NCBI GenBank assembly: GCA_022376465.1
Contig: JACDTU010000016.1
Location: 913,051 to 977,050 of the forward strand
DNA from: Cubamyces lactineus
Lineage: Eukaryota; Basidiomycota; Agaricomycetes; Polyporales; Polyporaceae
Length of the DNA stretch: 64,000 nucleotides
Direction: 5' to 3'
A program made the position numbers and the translations under genes. Shown in pieces: positions 11,376 to 22,409 of the stretch; position 1 is the first letter of the stretch, and each line of letters begins with the position of its first letter. The notes beneath the pieces are model-generated. The model made no database searches. It was not told the DNA's origin and saw only the letters and a list, made by a program, of their open reading frames with translations.

Positions 11376-13921
11376 ATGACCCCGCCTGATGACCCTGATG
11401 CGGAATCCATATTCTGCTCCACCGCTGCATCCTCGACTATGGGTGGTCCGGAAGGCACTCCAATTGCTAGTGCGTCCAACACATTCTGTTTTGTTCGGCG
11501 AGCTCGCTCATACAGCACTAGGGACGTCTTCGAACGTCGATGCTCTTCCAATATCCGAGTCCACCGACGGCTCGGAGCTCGCTCCTGGCATCCTCCACAC
11601 CCCTCCTCCAACATTCGACATAGCCAGCACCAACGATCCTTCAGTCGCCGAAGCTCGCACAGATGTCGCGTCTATCGAGGTGCCCACTGGACTCAGACTC
11701 GACCCGCCGTCTGTTCCGCGACCAAATCATCGCATCTCCGGACGACCAGACGACGTCTGCGCCCGCTGCTGGGACGGTCTCTTTGCAGAGGCGTTCGGCC
11801 TGCGGCACACAGAAGTTCGCGACGGTGTGGCAGGCTCGTGGTCGGGAGGATATGAGTACAACGTCTCGCACGACGAGCTGTTGACTTGCCAAACCTCGAA
11901 CTGCGTATGGTACCGCTTCCTCGGGCGGGGCATCTTCAGTGAGATGCTGGTGCCAATCGAGGCGGAGGGTAGAAGTTGGATCAAAGTCGGAGTCGGGATA
12001 CTCGAATCAGAGAGCGAAACAGGAAAACGGAGCGAAGAACGGGAGACGGAAGAGCTAGCAGTGGTGGTCAACCATACACGCAAGTTCAACGTTTCTATGA
12101 CGGCAGGTATGCGAGATACCACCACAGTTTAGCCATTCGCGTCTATCCTTGCTGCACGACTTGCATATCACTGACGGACTTTGTGATGCAGATAATCCAA
12201 TCGCAGCGTGGATGAAGGAATGGGCAGGCACTGTACGTGTAGAGCCTGCCAATGCGTGGGCATGGGCAAGAGCATGCATCGAGGAGTGCACACTGGAGCA
12301 TAGCACCTGCAAGGAGTTCTCCGAATGGGCCAGGCCCGAGGCGTCGCTCCCTACACGTCTCATCGACTGTTCTGATCCTCTCCGCCCTAGGCTTGCGGAT
12401 ACCAGAGGCTGGGACCCGGTGTGTGTGCAGTACGCCGCGCTCAGCTACGTCTGGGGTGGAGATCAACCCAACCGTGCGACCGTCGATAACCTCACCACTT
12501 ACCTCGAAGGCATCGACCTTACGCAGATCCCGAGGACGATCGCTGATGCGATGCGGGTCACGCATGCGCTTGGTATTCGGTACCTCTGGGCGGACAGTCT
12601 ATGCATCATCCAGGACTCGCGCGAGGACAAGCACCGGGAGCTGAGGAAGATGCGGGACATCTACCGTCACGCCTACCTGACCATTGACGCGGCCGATGCG
12701 TACAGCGCCTCTGAGGGTTTCCTGCGCGATCCAGACCGGGTACCTATGCACACGTCGGACTGGTTGCCGTTCGCTTGGTCATCCCGTCACGAAGGCCACC
12801 CCGCGCGGCTTGCAGAGCTCCTGAACATCGGACGTGAAGCCGAGTTGAGTAGCTATAAGGGCTTCTCGGGTGCTGGGATGCTTGCGGTGCAGAATCATGG
12901 ATCTACCGGGCTGCGAGCTTGGTGCCTGCAGGAGACACTCATGTCAGGACGCTGCGTGCGCGTTTCCTCTGAGGCACTGCAATTCAAGTGTCGATACTTC
13001 CACCAGCTGCGAAAGAGCGACACTGCTTACGATGCGATCCTCGGGACCATCACTGCCCCCAACGTCCTCTTCAAGCCGTGCATGGCGCCCTCGCTAGGAT
13101 CGGCGGACTGGTTGACCATCCACGCTGCCTGGGCCAATGTCGTGCTTGAATACTCGTGGCGTTTTCTCTCTTACCCGGAGGACAAGCTCGTCGCATGCGC
13201 CGGACTCGCCGAAGCGTTCGGGGGTGCGTTAGGCCCTCGAACTGAGTACGTGGCTGGGCTGTGGCGCGACAGTCTTCTCCTTGACCTTCTCTGGTTCGTA
13301 GATAGGGAGACCGAAGTCACTCGGATGGTGAGGGACCAAAGAGACACTCGTGCGCCGTCATGGTCATGGGCAGCTATAGGCCGACGTGTCCTCTTCAGGC
13401 TCTATTGGAACCTCCGTACTCTGGCGGCGACCTTCCAGTGCCTAGAAGAGCTGGCAGATATTGTTGAATGCTCTGTCACGCTAGAAGATCCGGGATTACC
13501 TTTCGGAAGAGCTACAAGTGGTCATCTAATCCTCCGCGCGCCCTTACTGGGCCCATGCGACGCCAGGGCTCTACGTTCCCAGCTCGGTCAGGATCTCAAA
13601 ATGGACGGTCACGGTCAGGAAGACGAGAAGCCGGTAGACGACGGTCTGTGGCTCGTACCCCTCATCTACAAGCCTGACAGTGAGAACATGCACTGGGCTA
13701 TTCATTGTCTGGCGATCCGCTCTTACGCAGGACAAGCCGACGCGACATCCACCAGATCTGCGACTGAGGATTACTGCGGGATCTTCGAGAGGGCTGGGTT
13801 CTGCGATTTTGGTGGTTGGCAAGGTGCACGCCAGGAGGCCATCAGTCCGCTCGTGGATTCACTGGAGAGCAGAATTGACGGACAATGGGACTTCCCATGC
13901 GCCACGATCAAGCTTGTATGA
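11376..13921 (+). CDS. HET-domain protein 3, with Cys module
   Basis: Three exons are proposed: 11376-11469, 11516-12106 and 12192-13921. Introns are 11470-11515 (GTGCGT...ATACAG) and 12107-12191 (GTATGC...ATGCAG). About 804 residues. The first intron is inferred from splice signals and from a homologous intron in HET4; without it, ATG 11389 in another frame could start the protein. The module has C113-x2-C116-W, WSGGYEY and C156-x4-C161-VWY. HET begins near residue 309 (YAALSYVWGGDQPNRAT), with YLWADSLCIIQDS and KHRELRKMRDIYRHAYLTID. The protein ends ATIKLV. After the intron it reads DNPIAAWMKEWAGT, typical of the HET3/4/6 subgroup. Confidence 0.85.
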
Positions 13922-16148
13922 CTATCATAGCGTAGCTGATTTGCATGATGTATGGGATTACAGGCGAGACGCTCACCGAGGCACGTCGCCTACCCAGATT
14001 CTTCTAGTGAATGGGAGAAACAAGGAGGTACCAACTTGAGCCTGGCGCAGTAAGGCGGTCCGTCCTGTACCGATCAAACGAGGATATGCACCCGTCCTGT
14101 ACCGATCAAACGAGGATGTGCACGCTCATCCTTCCTTCCCGGCAGCTTCTGTTACAGACACTGATGAGAACGAAGGATTGGCCTGCGTAGAACTCGACGG
14201 GTACCGCGAAGCAACCCAAACAGAGCTTGTACGCGCGGCCGGGCCCGGCTCGGACTGAATACCGTAGTAGAAAACGGATGAAACGTACTAGCACCTTGTA
14301 CAGGTCACCAGAGTTCCTGGGGTTCTGTGGTGTTTAACTTTCCATTCACTTACGCCCGGGCGAAGGCACGAAAGCTAGAGCGATTATTCTGGTCTATCAT
14401 CTTTGTTCACTCACCTTGAGATTGCTCCAAGTTGGGGCATCGAAAGCTATGGGGCACCTACCATTCTGCATGCTGCTTCGAAAGGGTGCCCCATGATGGC
14501 GGCGGCAGGTACCGTTTTGATACACTGAAGGTCACAGACGTAGTCTTTCTACGCAGGAGAGAAGGAATGATCGATGACGCACAGTTGTTATGCTTGCAAA
14601 ACCCATGTCAGTACTCAGCCTATGGCGGCAGACTGGGTAACCTCTGATAGCCGTAAGGGGAGGCCTGTAGATGAGATGAGCGCGAGGCTCTGCACATTGC
14701 ACAAACGCGGGTTCGCGTGCCCCATCCGTACGGTTCAGAGTGATAAACTATACCTACAGATCGATTTTCATGGTTCCGGTATATGCTTCGTACACCTTGA
14801 TGTTCTGTCGGCACAAGAAGAGCAGGAGAACAGGCCTAGGGCTAGAGTTCGAGTACGGGTTCAGCTGGAGGATCCGGAGAAAATCCAAAACCGTCGGCTT
14901 GGTGATGACCTAGATGAATAGACGCCCAACCATAATGGCGTAGACGCACGTGGCCCCCTCTAGCTAGTAAGTATGAGCGCTACACGCACTGTCCACATCG
15001 TCAACCTCCTCCCCTGCATCCTAGAAGCATTGAACAACTCTTACTTACGTGCTGCACACGCACGCGAGTCTCGACATGTGCAACGCCCAGATGGCCGAGT
15101 CAAAAGCTCCATCGCTCAATGGCCTCTGTATGACACGAGGAGCTCCGGATGCGCTAATGGGATGAAGGAGGTACCGAACGACGTGACGATAACCGTCCTC
15201 CCGATGCTGCTGGCGAATCCGAGCAACACTCTCGCCGTAGATTCGTGAAATTGAGAACCAGCGGTTCAGTTCAAAGTGGTATCCTCGTTGCTCAATGCCT
15301 CATTGCACTGTACCGGCCTGTGTCTCAAAAACAAGGTACTGTAGATTTCTTTGCTGCGCTTGAATCCCAGACATTGACCCGAAGGATACGTGTTTCGACA
15401 GAGTTCGAGAGACCAATGTTGCGCAGCAATCAGTCCTCGCCACGGGACCATAAATTTTGTCGCCGATACCGCTCATTGCATCCGTAGGTATCTTTGACGC
15501 TGAAAACCGACGAAGCCTCGCGACTAAGCTCATTACTTCCCCTCCTGTTGGGGCAAGTCTTTCACAAAGGACCTGTGCGTTTTCACTAGCGAAGTGATGG
15601 TTGAACAGCCGATATACATACGTGACTTACAGTTCTGTCATGTCCTTGTGGTAGAACCACATAGAGCGCCCTAGGATACGTTTGATATGGGTCGTGTTGG
15701 CGGCTCTCGCGCGGGAATAGGGTCACTTGCTCTCTAACCGTCGATAATGACCTGGTATCGCCCTTCAACGCCAACAGTCGCTGCACCATAATCCCAGCCG
15801 CATGCCACTGCCGCAACGCTTACCTCACGCCTCTGAGTGCATGAGAATATGGTGGGTGGCAGCGCTACGTACTGCTTACTGCCAATCCACCAGAACACGC
15901 ATGAGTATTCGACGGCCACATCCGAATTCGACTTGCACTGCTCCTGTGGTAACGGACATTGTCTTGCGTTGCGCGGCCTGGATGTGAGTTCATGGGTCCC
16001 ACCGATCCCACGTTCATCGCTCTTCTTTGCCTCGTTGACACTATCCTAGGTGTACGGTTTAGCGAACATAGCGACTCATATACAAGCAGCCCCTTGACCC
16101 AACTGCTCCTCGTTCGACACTTGAGATTTTATCTTGCGGCAGCTCAGC
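13922..16148. other. Long intergenic gap between HET3 and HET4
   Basis: 2.2 kb with no recognised gene. It contains the short tandem duplication at 14061-14123 and several short open frames (for example 14574-14921) that match nothing I know. It could hold a decayed array member too diverged to see by eye. Confidence 0.5.
14061..14123 (+). repeat. Short tandem duplication, two ~31-bp units
   Basis: The block beginning CGTCCTGTACCGATCAAACG is repeated directly, first copy 14061-14092, second copy 14093-14123. The copies differ at one position near the end (GATATGCAC against GATGTGCAC) and by one base in length. It lies in non-coding DNA. Confidence 0.85.
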
Positions 16149-19100
16149 ATGGCGAAGCGACTGCGCAAAATCCTCCGCCGCATGGCGTGTACCAATGTCT
16201 CGTCGTCGTCTTTGGACTCCGGACCATCGCCCTCTAGCAACCCTCAGGAAGTCATAGCCTCCACCAGCGCACAATCTGAACCCCGGGCCCTTCCGGATGT
16301 GGTCTTGCGCGACGAACTCCTACCAGACGGCGAGTCTCCCAATGGGCTTGTTTACTACTCTCCCGCGGCCTCGCTGTCCGACATAAACACTGTTGAGGCA
16401 GCACGCTTGTCTGTCGGAACGCCTCCGCATGTCGTATCATCTGATGTATCCGCTCGTCCTTCATCGAGACCTCCCTCACTCGTTGAACCCTCTCCAGAGA
16501 TAAATTCCTCCCACGCGACGCCACCGGCGGCCGAGGTCCATCCACATCTGAGTTGGTCTCCCGGCATGCTTGACCACCTCACACCTCCTTCCGCCGTTCC
16601 TGACGGCATTGTGGGGGACGCTTCAGCCGTCGGTATGTCTGCTTACACCATACTACCTGACGCGCTGCATCATTCGACACAAGGAACGCCGCCACTCGTT
16701 GAGGTATCACAAGAAAGCGCAGTTACCCGTGCACCCGCTCAGCCTACACCTTCGCCCACTGGTAAGTCTCCAGGCACCTCATCGTTCGGTCAGCTTGCTC
16801 ATTTCGTACACCGATTATCCTTCCCCGCAGAAGACCCCCCAGTAGTCGATACAACGGCATCCTCTCCGGTTGAAACTCTCCAAAACACTGACTCAGTCGG
16901 TGTGGTTTCTCAGAACACGCGCAGCTCGTTGCCCTCACCTTCGTATTCCAGAGCCAATGCGCGGCCCGCCGACGTCTGCACGCACTGCTGGGACGGAGTC
17001 TTCGCGGAAGGATTCGGTCTTCGGGGCATCACGATCGAGCGCGCGAGTGTCTCCTGGATGGGAGGATACAAGTACACCATCTCGCACGATGAGCTTTTGG
17101 CTTGCCAGCGCTCGAATTGCATGTGGTATCAGTGTCTGAAGGAGGATGTCTTCGGTGAGATGCTGAAGTGGTTTGAGAGCCGGGCCGATGATAGGATGGA
17201 GGTGGCAGTCGGGAGACCCGAGTCTGTCGACGACAACGGTCAGCAGATTGAGGGGCCGGCCGTCGAAGAGGAGTTGATAGTGGTTATAAACAAGGAGCGA
17301 ACGTTCATTATCTCTATGAACGCAGGCGCGTACTACGATCCTCGGTCCATTTCGTGTACAACATACTAACCTTGATTGTCGTCAGACAACCCCGCCGCGG
17401 CGTGGATCAAGGACTGGACCGGCACTGTATGTGTGGAGACCATCGAAGCTCTCAGCTGCGCGAAGGAACGCGCCGAGGAATGTGCGCGCGAACACAAGGC
17501 GTGTCAAGATTTCTTTGATTGGTCCCGACCCGAGGCGTCGCTCCCTACACGGCTCATCGACTGCTCAGACCCCCTTCACCCTCGCATTGTCACGACCGAG
17601 GACATGGATCCGACGCACGTGCAGTACGTCGTGCTTAGCTATGTCTGGGGAGGGGAGCAACCGAACCGCACCACTGTCGGAAACCTCCCTGTATACATGA
17701 AAGGGATCGACGTTGCGCTGCTCCCGAAGAATATCATGGACGCAGTACGGGTCACGCACGCACTCGGGATTCGCTACCTGTGGACGGACAGTCTGTGCAT
17801 CATCCAAGATTCCCATTCAGACAAACACCGGGAGCTGAGGAAGATGCGGGACGTCTACCGGTACGCGTTCATCGCGATCGATGCAGCCAACGCAGAAAGC
17901 GCCTCTCAGGGTGTCCTGCACGACCTCGACTGGGTGGCCATGGATGCTTCGGACTGGCTGCCATTCACCTGGTCTCGACGCCACGAAGGACGTCCGCAGC
18001 GGTTCATGGAATTCCTCGACGCTGTGCCTAGGGCCGACCTGATTCGCCACCAATGGGTGTCCAACAACTCTGTTGTCGAGCAGACCCGCGGCCATACCGG
18101 GAAGCGTGCGTGGTGTCTGCAGGAGAGACTCATGGCGGGACGCTGCCTTCGCTTTTCATCGGAGGCTGTCGAGTTCCGATGCCGGACGTTCCACCAACGC
18201 ATCGCTGACGGCTACTATGCCGCGGTGCTCGGGACTATCACCCCGCCCGACCTCGTGTTCCATCCCAACCCCTCGCTCACATCCGGCTCAGTAGACTGGT
18301 TCGCGATCCACGCTAACTGGGCCGACGTCATACTCGACTATTCGCGCCGTTCCCTCTCATTCTCGGAGGACAAACTCGTCGCATGCGCCGGACTAGCCGA
18401 AGCGTTTGGGAGCGCGCTAGGCTCCCAGAACAGATACCTGGCTGGTCTGTGGCGCGATAGCCTGCTGTTTGACCTCCTCTGGCTCGAAGCTACTGAGCAC
18501 CTCGTCGGCTGCCGCGGAGACGCCCTCGCGCCGTCGTGGTCATGGGCAGCTACGAGGTCTCCCGTCTTCTTCGTGGCCTACGCATCGACCTCTGCTTCAG
18601 ATACGCCTTCGCAGTATTGGCAGGAGCTGGCGGAAGTCGTCGAATGCGCCGTCACGCTCGAGGATGCGGCACTACCCTTCGGTAGAGTCGTTGGCGGCCA
18701 TATCATCCTCCGCGCCCCCGTCCTCGGCCCGTACAATGTGGAGGACTTGCGTTCCCAGCTGAGCAATTCTCTGCGCCTGGACGACGTCGATCGACGGGAT
18801 GACAAGCATACGGATACATCCCTGTTGATCGTTCCCCTCATCTACAGGCCGGAAAGCCAGGACAAGCGGGGCTGGCTCGTTAGCTGTCTTGTGGTCCACT
18901 CTTACGCGGGACAGCCCGATGCCACAGTCGCTAGCTCTGTATCTGAGGGTTCCCAAGGAGTATATCAAAGGGCTGGGTACTGTTGGTTCAGTGGCCGGCA
19001 CGAGGGAGGTAGGGAGATCATCGACCCACTTCTAGATTCTCTACGGAGTGGAGACGGTGGACAGTGGGGCTTTCCTCGTACCGAGATTAAACTTGTATGA
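16149..19100 (+). CDS. HET-domain protein 4, with Cys module; GC-AG intron
   Basis: Proposed exons are 16149-16761, 16831-17325 and 17386-19100; about 940 residues. Intron 1 (16762-16830, GTAAGT...CCCGCAG) is 69 bp and stop-free, so it is read through in the genomic frame. Intron 2 (17326-17385) has a GC donor (CAG|GCGCGT) instead of GT, forced by the conserved phase-1 junction and the ACTAAC branch-like site. The N-terminus is basic (MAKRLRKILRRM), followed by a long Pro/Ser-rich extension. The module has C254-x2-C257-W, WMGGYKY and C296-x4-C301-MWY. HET begins near residue 450 (YVVLSYVWGGEQPNRTT), with YLWTDSLCIIQDS. The protein ends TEIKLV. Confidence 0.86.
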
Positions 19101-19505
19101 TAGCTCTTGTAGCGACATGCGTGGCGCTTTAGCGTATGTGCACGTCTGGTGAGTGTTTGCTGGTTTGGTCCCGGATTCATAGTTGTCCGAGTCTTGACCA
19201 ACCTTGTGCCAGGGTTCTCGGCTGTATTGATAGTGAGCGCATGGGTCTTGGCCATAGAGCTACCGGAACATTTGTAATGACAGGCGCTATGCTGCTGGCA
19301 CTATCGATGATGCACAGAACCACATCTGACAGATGCGGGTACGTACTCGTACACATGTGCGCTGCGAGGCTAGCGTCAGCTCCCTTTCTCAACTCCCAGC
19401 CATCGTCACTGCGCAATCGTATCGCTCATCCTCGCATAGCTAGTCACGACAAGTCGCCATTCTTCTCTCACGTTCCCAAGCTGACATTGCAACATTGGTG
19501 GCTCA
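19101..19505. other. Intergenic between HET4 and HET5
   Basis: Short open frames only. Nothing recognised. Confidence 0.5.
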
Positions 19506-21665
19506 ATGGCACTTCCACCTAGGCCCCGGTCGATCTGTCGTTCTTCTTGGAAAGGCGTCTTTGCTGCTCACTTCGGCCTACTCAGTTCCCCAGCTGTGCG
19601 GGTCACAGATCGCGACGGTAGCATCCACTGGAAAGGAGGATATGCGTACCAAGACTCGCCGGCTGCTACATTGGAGTGCTCCCGCTCCGGGTGCCTCTGG
19701 TGTCAATTCCTGGTCAAGCACTTTGAACGGCATTTTGAATTGGCCCTGTCGCGCGATCACCCGGTGCATATCAGAGTGGCCCGAGAAGCCGAAGATTACA
19801 TCGATGCGGACCTTGTAGTTATACTGAATGGACAGATAGAGGGCTGGTTCGAGCTGTACACAACTGAAGGTGCGTTCACGCCGAGTGAAATCATGCGTAT
19901 AGCTGTTGACAATCAACCATACCACTGCGAATGCGACCAACCGCAATCAGATGACCCTGCAGCTCGATGGATCCAGAGACGAACTCGGATAACACACGTA
20001 GGAGCGCCGCATGTATTAGCCATGGCGAGGACATGTGTCGAGGAATGCGCACGTACCCACACGAAGTGTGAGGCGATCACGTCGTATCCCAAAGAATCTG
20101 CGCCGCTCCCTACCCGGGTCATCGACTGTTCCTCCTCCGAGTGCTTGCGCCTTGTACAAACAAACGACAATGTGCGCGGGCCGTATATCGCGCTCAGCTA
20201 TGTCTGGGGACCCGACGGCCAGCCTCATCGCACCACCAGCGACAACCTGTCTTCGTACATGGCGAGGATCGATGAGGCACTCCTCCCGCAGACGATCCGC
20301 GATGCTATTCACGTCACTCGCGCTCTAGGAATTCAGTTCCTGTGGGTCGATAGCCTGTGTATCATCCAAGACTCGAGGAAGGACATGCATCACGAACTGG
20401 CGCAGATGCGAAACGTCTACCGGTGCGCCTATCTGACTATCGATGCTGGAAGCGCAGCGAGCGTAACCGAAGGGTTCCTGCAAGAGCGGGATCCTGTCGA
20501 TGCTGATGGACTGCTACCCTTCATTTGCCCCTCTCGCGACTTGGAGGATCGATCAACGAAGAGCGCTCGGGTTGGCAAGGTGTACATGGTCAGAGGCCCG
20601 CAGGCGAGTTCGGGCCCACACTTCCAACATTCCACTGTATCCGACTCTGGACACGGCAGCATGCCCCCTACAAGCCATACTGTTACGCGGGGATGGTGTT
20701 TGCAGGAGAGACTGCTGTCTACCCGCGCCCTCGTGTTCACCTCTAATACTCTCCAGCTCCGGTGCCATACCCTCACACAGAACATCGGCGGTGCCAGACA
20801 TGACGACGACTTTGATATTCCTCGTTTGCCTGACATCACTCTCCAACCCAGTCGACAGGTGCCACGCGGCTCGAGTGAATGGAAAGAGATTCACAATAGG
20901 TGGTGGGGTATCGTCAGAGCCTACTCTGGCCGGTCACTCTCTGACCCGTCGGACAAGCTCATTGCACTCTCTGGACTAGCGGAGATGTTTGCACTCGCCC
21001 TTGGCCCGAACTACGTTGCAGGCCTCTGGCGTGACACGCTCCTGCGAGATCTTCTATGGCATCCGATTTCCACAAGCAGCCCTACTCTACTACGCCCACA
21101 GACGTATCGTGCCCCATCGTGGTCGTGGGCATCGCTCGACGATCAGGTATCCGGTTGGCTGAGGTTCCCGGATCACCCAGATGACGTCTCAGACCTAGCC
21201 GACGTGGTCGAATGCGCGGTTACGCTCCAGGACGAGAGTCTCCCTTTTGGCCCCGTCGTAGGCGGATCCCTCATACTCATGGCTAGCCTTGTGCGTTGCA
21301 GATGGGCCGGTTTCGATGAGTGTAGTAACGGAAGGGTCGAAGCTGCACTGCATCCAAGTTCCTGCTCACCTCCGGGCCCTGAAGGGCCTCGTGCTACATC
21401 CGAATTATTTCGTGTTTGCAATGAAGATCGTACACTCCAGGAGACGTGGTTTATACCTCTCCGACTGGAACACGGCGATCTAGCGGTATGGGGCTTGGTG
21501 GTGGCTCCAGGAGAGCTGAATGACCAGTCAAAACCAAGAGAAGTAAGTCAAGGGTGTGAGAGAGACGCTTACCGGAGAGTTGGCCTTTGTGTTTTTGGTT
21601 ACCTTCCGTCCGAGACCCTTAGTACCGTTCCCCAGCTTCCGAGACTATTGATCGAGCTTGCTTGA
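19506..21665 (+). CDS. HET-domain protein 5, with altered Cys module
   Basis: Start ATG 19506 is followed almost at once by the module, with no N-terminal extension. The intron 19870-19950 (GTGCGT...AATCAG) is inferred from the fixed phase-1 junction in all paralogs. It is 81 bp, a multiple of three and stop-free, so the unspliced frame is also open. Spliced length is about 692 residues. The first Cys pair is broken: C11 is kept but the second position is Ser14 (ICRSSWKG). The second pair, C58-x4-C63, is intact. HET starts near residue 200 (YIALSYVWGPDGQPHRTT), with FLWVDSLCIIQDS. The tail is PRLLIELA rather than EIKLV. It is closest to HET8 in layout. Confidence 0.87.
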   Translation: MALPPRPRSICRSSWKGVFAAHFGLLSSPAVRVTDRDGSIHWKGGYAYQDSPAATLECSRSGCLWCQFLVKHFERHFELALSRDHPVHIRVAREAEDYIDADLVVILNGQIEGWFELYTTEGAFTPSEIMRIAVDNQPYHCECDQPQSDDPAARWIQRRTRITHVGAPHVLAMARTCVEECARTHTKCEAITSYPKESAPLPTRVIDCSSSECLRLVQTNDNVRGPYIALSYVWGPDGQPHRTTSDNLSSYMARIDEALLPQTIRDAIHVTRALGIQFLWVDSLCIIQDSRKDMHHELAQMRNVYRCAYLTIDAGSAASVTEGFLQERDPVDADGLLPFICPSRDLEDRSTKSARVGKVYMVRGPQASSGPHFQHSTVSDSGHGSMPPTSHTVTRGWCLQERLLSTRALVFTSNTLQLRCHTLTQNIGGARHDDDFDIPRLPDITLQPSRQVPRGSSEWKEIHNRWWGIVRAYSGRSLSDPSDKLIALSGLAEMFALALGPNYVAGLWRDTLLRDLLWHPISTSSPTLLRPQTYRAPSWSWASLDDQVSGWLRFPDHPDDVSDLADVVECAVTLQDESLPFGPVVGGSLILMASLVRCRWAGFDECSNGRVEAALHPSSCSPPGPEGPRATSELFRVCNEDRTLQETWFIPLRLEHGDLAVWGLVVAPGELNDQSKPREVSQGCERDAYRRVGLCVFGYLPSETLSTVPQLPRLLIELA

Positions 21666-22409
21666 TCTTGTACATCATAGCTTGAACGAAGCGGACCTAA
21701 TTTCTCATGCGCGGTACCTTCTTCCTAGTCGCCTCACATAATCTGTGCACTACGAACGAAAGTGCGTGCCTTACATGAGGCTGCTCGAACGACCTGGCTT
21801 GAGTTCATGACATGACATATCACTGGTCTTCCATGCACCAACGTTCCTTGTAATTGTTCACATGCACTAATCTCGCGACTCTATAGTCCTACCGCGCGAT
21901 GTACCACCCGGTGCCTTCCCGCGTGGGCTCATCTGAGTCGGTCCCTCTCGCGATGACTGGCTTCAAGAAATACTGTAAAGAGGCCGCTATAAACATGGTA
22001 GTAAATGGCGGTCAGTCCATGATTTGCAAACCCGCCGTCACATTGAACTCGCCACGTCTGGTTGACTAGCGCACCTAGCAGACATTGCGCCCTTTCAGAG
22101 CCTCGTGTCGACGTCAGAACGTTGATCCATCACAGAACGCGAGGCCGGACAGCCTTCAGCATACCAGCATACGTGACGCGTGTACACGTCCATGAACAGT
22201 CGTACAATAATGGCGGTCGACCTGACCCTCCCCTCATTACACAGATCTCCGCTCCTCACTCCGCTAGCTCGCCTCGCCTGCTCAACGTTTTCCGTCGGAT
22301 GCACACCGCCCGCTCGTAGGATAGCATCGAAGTTGTCGCATGTTAATCCTGCCGAGTCACTTGCACTTTCCTACCTTTGCTCGGCTCTGACTCCTCTCTC
22401 CTCTTCAGT
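21666..22409. other. Intergenic between HET5 and HET6
   Basis: No gene recognised. The stretch just before 22410 (CTCCTCTCTCCTCTTCAG) looks like a splice acceptor, so HET6 may have an upstream non-coding or coding exon here. Confidence 0.5.

Noticed and set aside
13922..16148. A possible tRNA or further HET relic in the long gap
   Set aside because: I looked for KHREL-like, SYVWG-like and Cys-module motifs in all frames and for tRNA arms and saw none convincing by eye.
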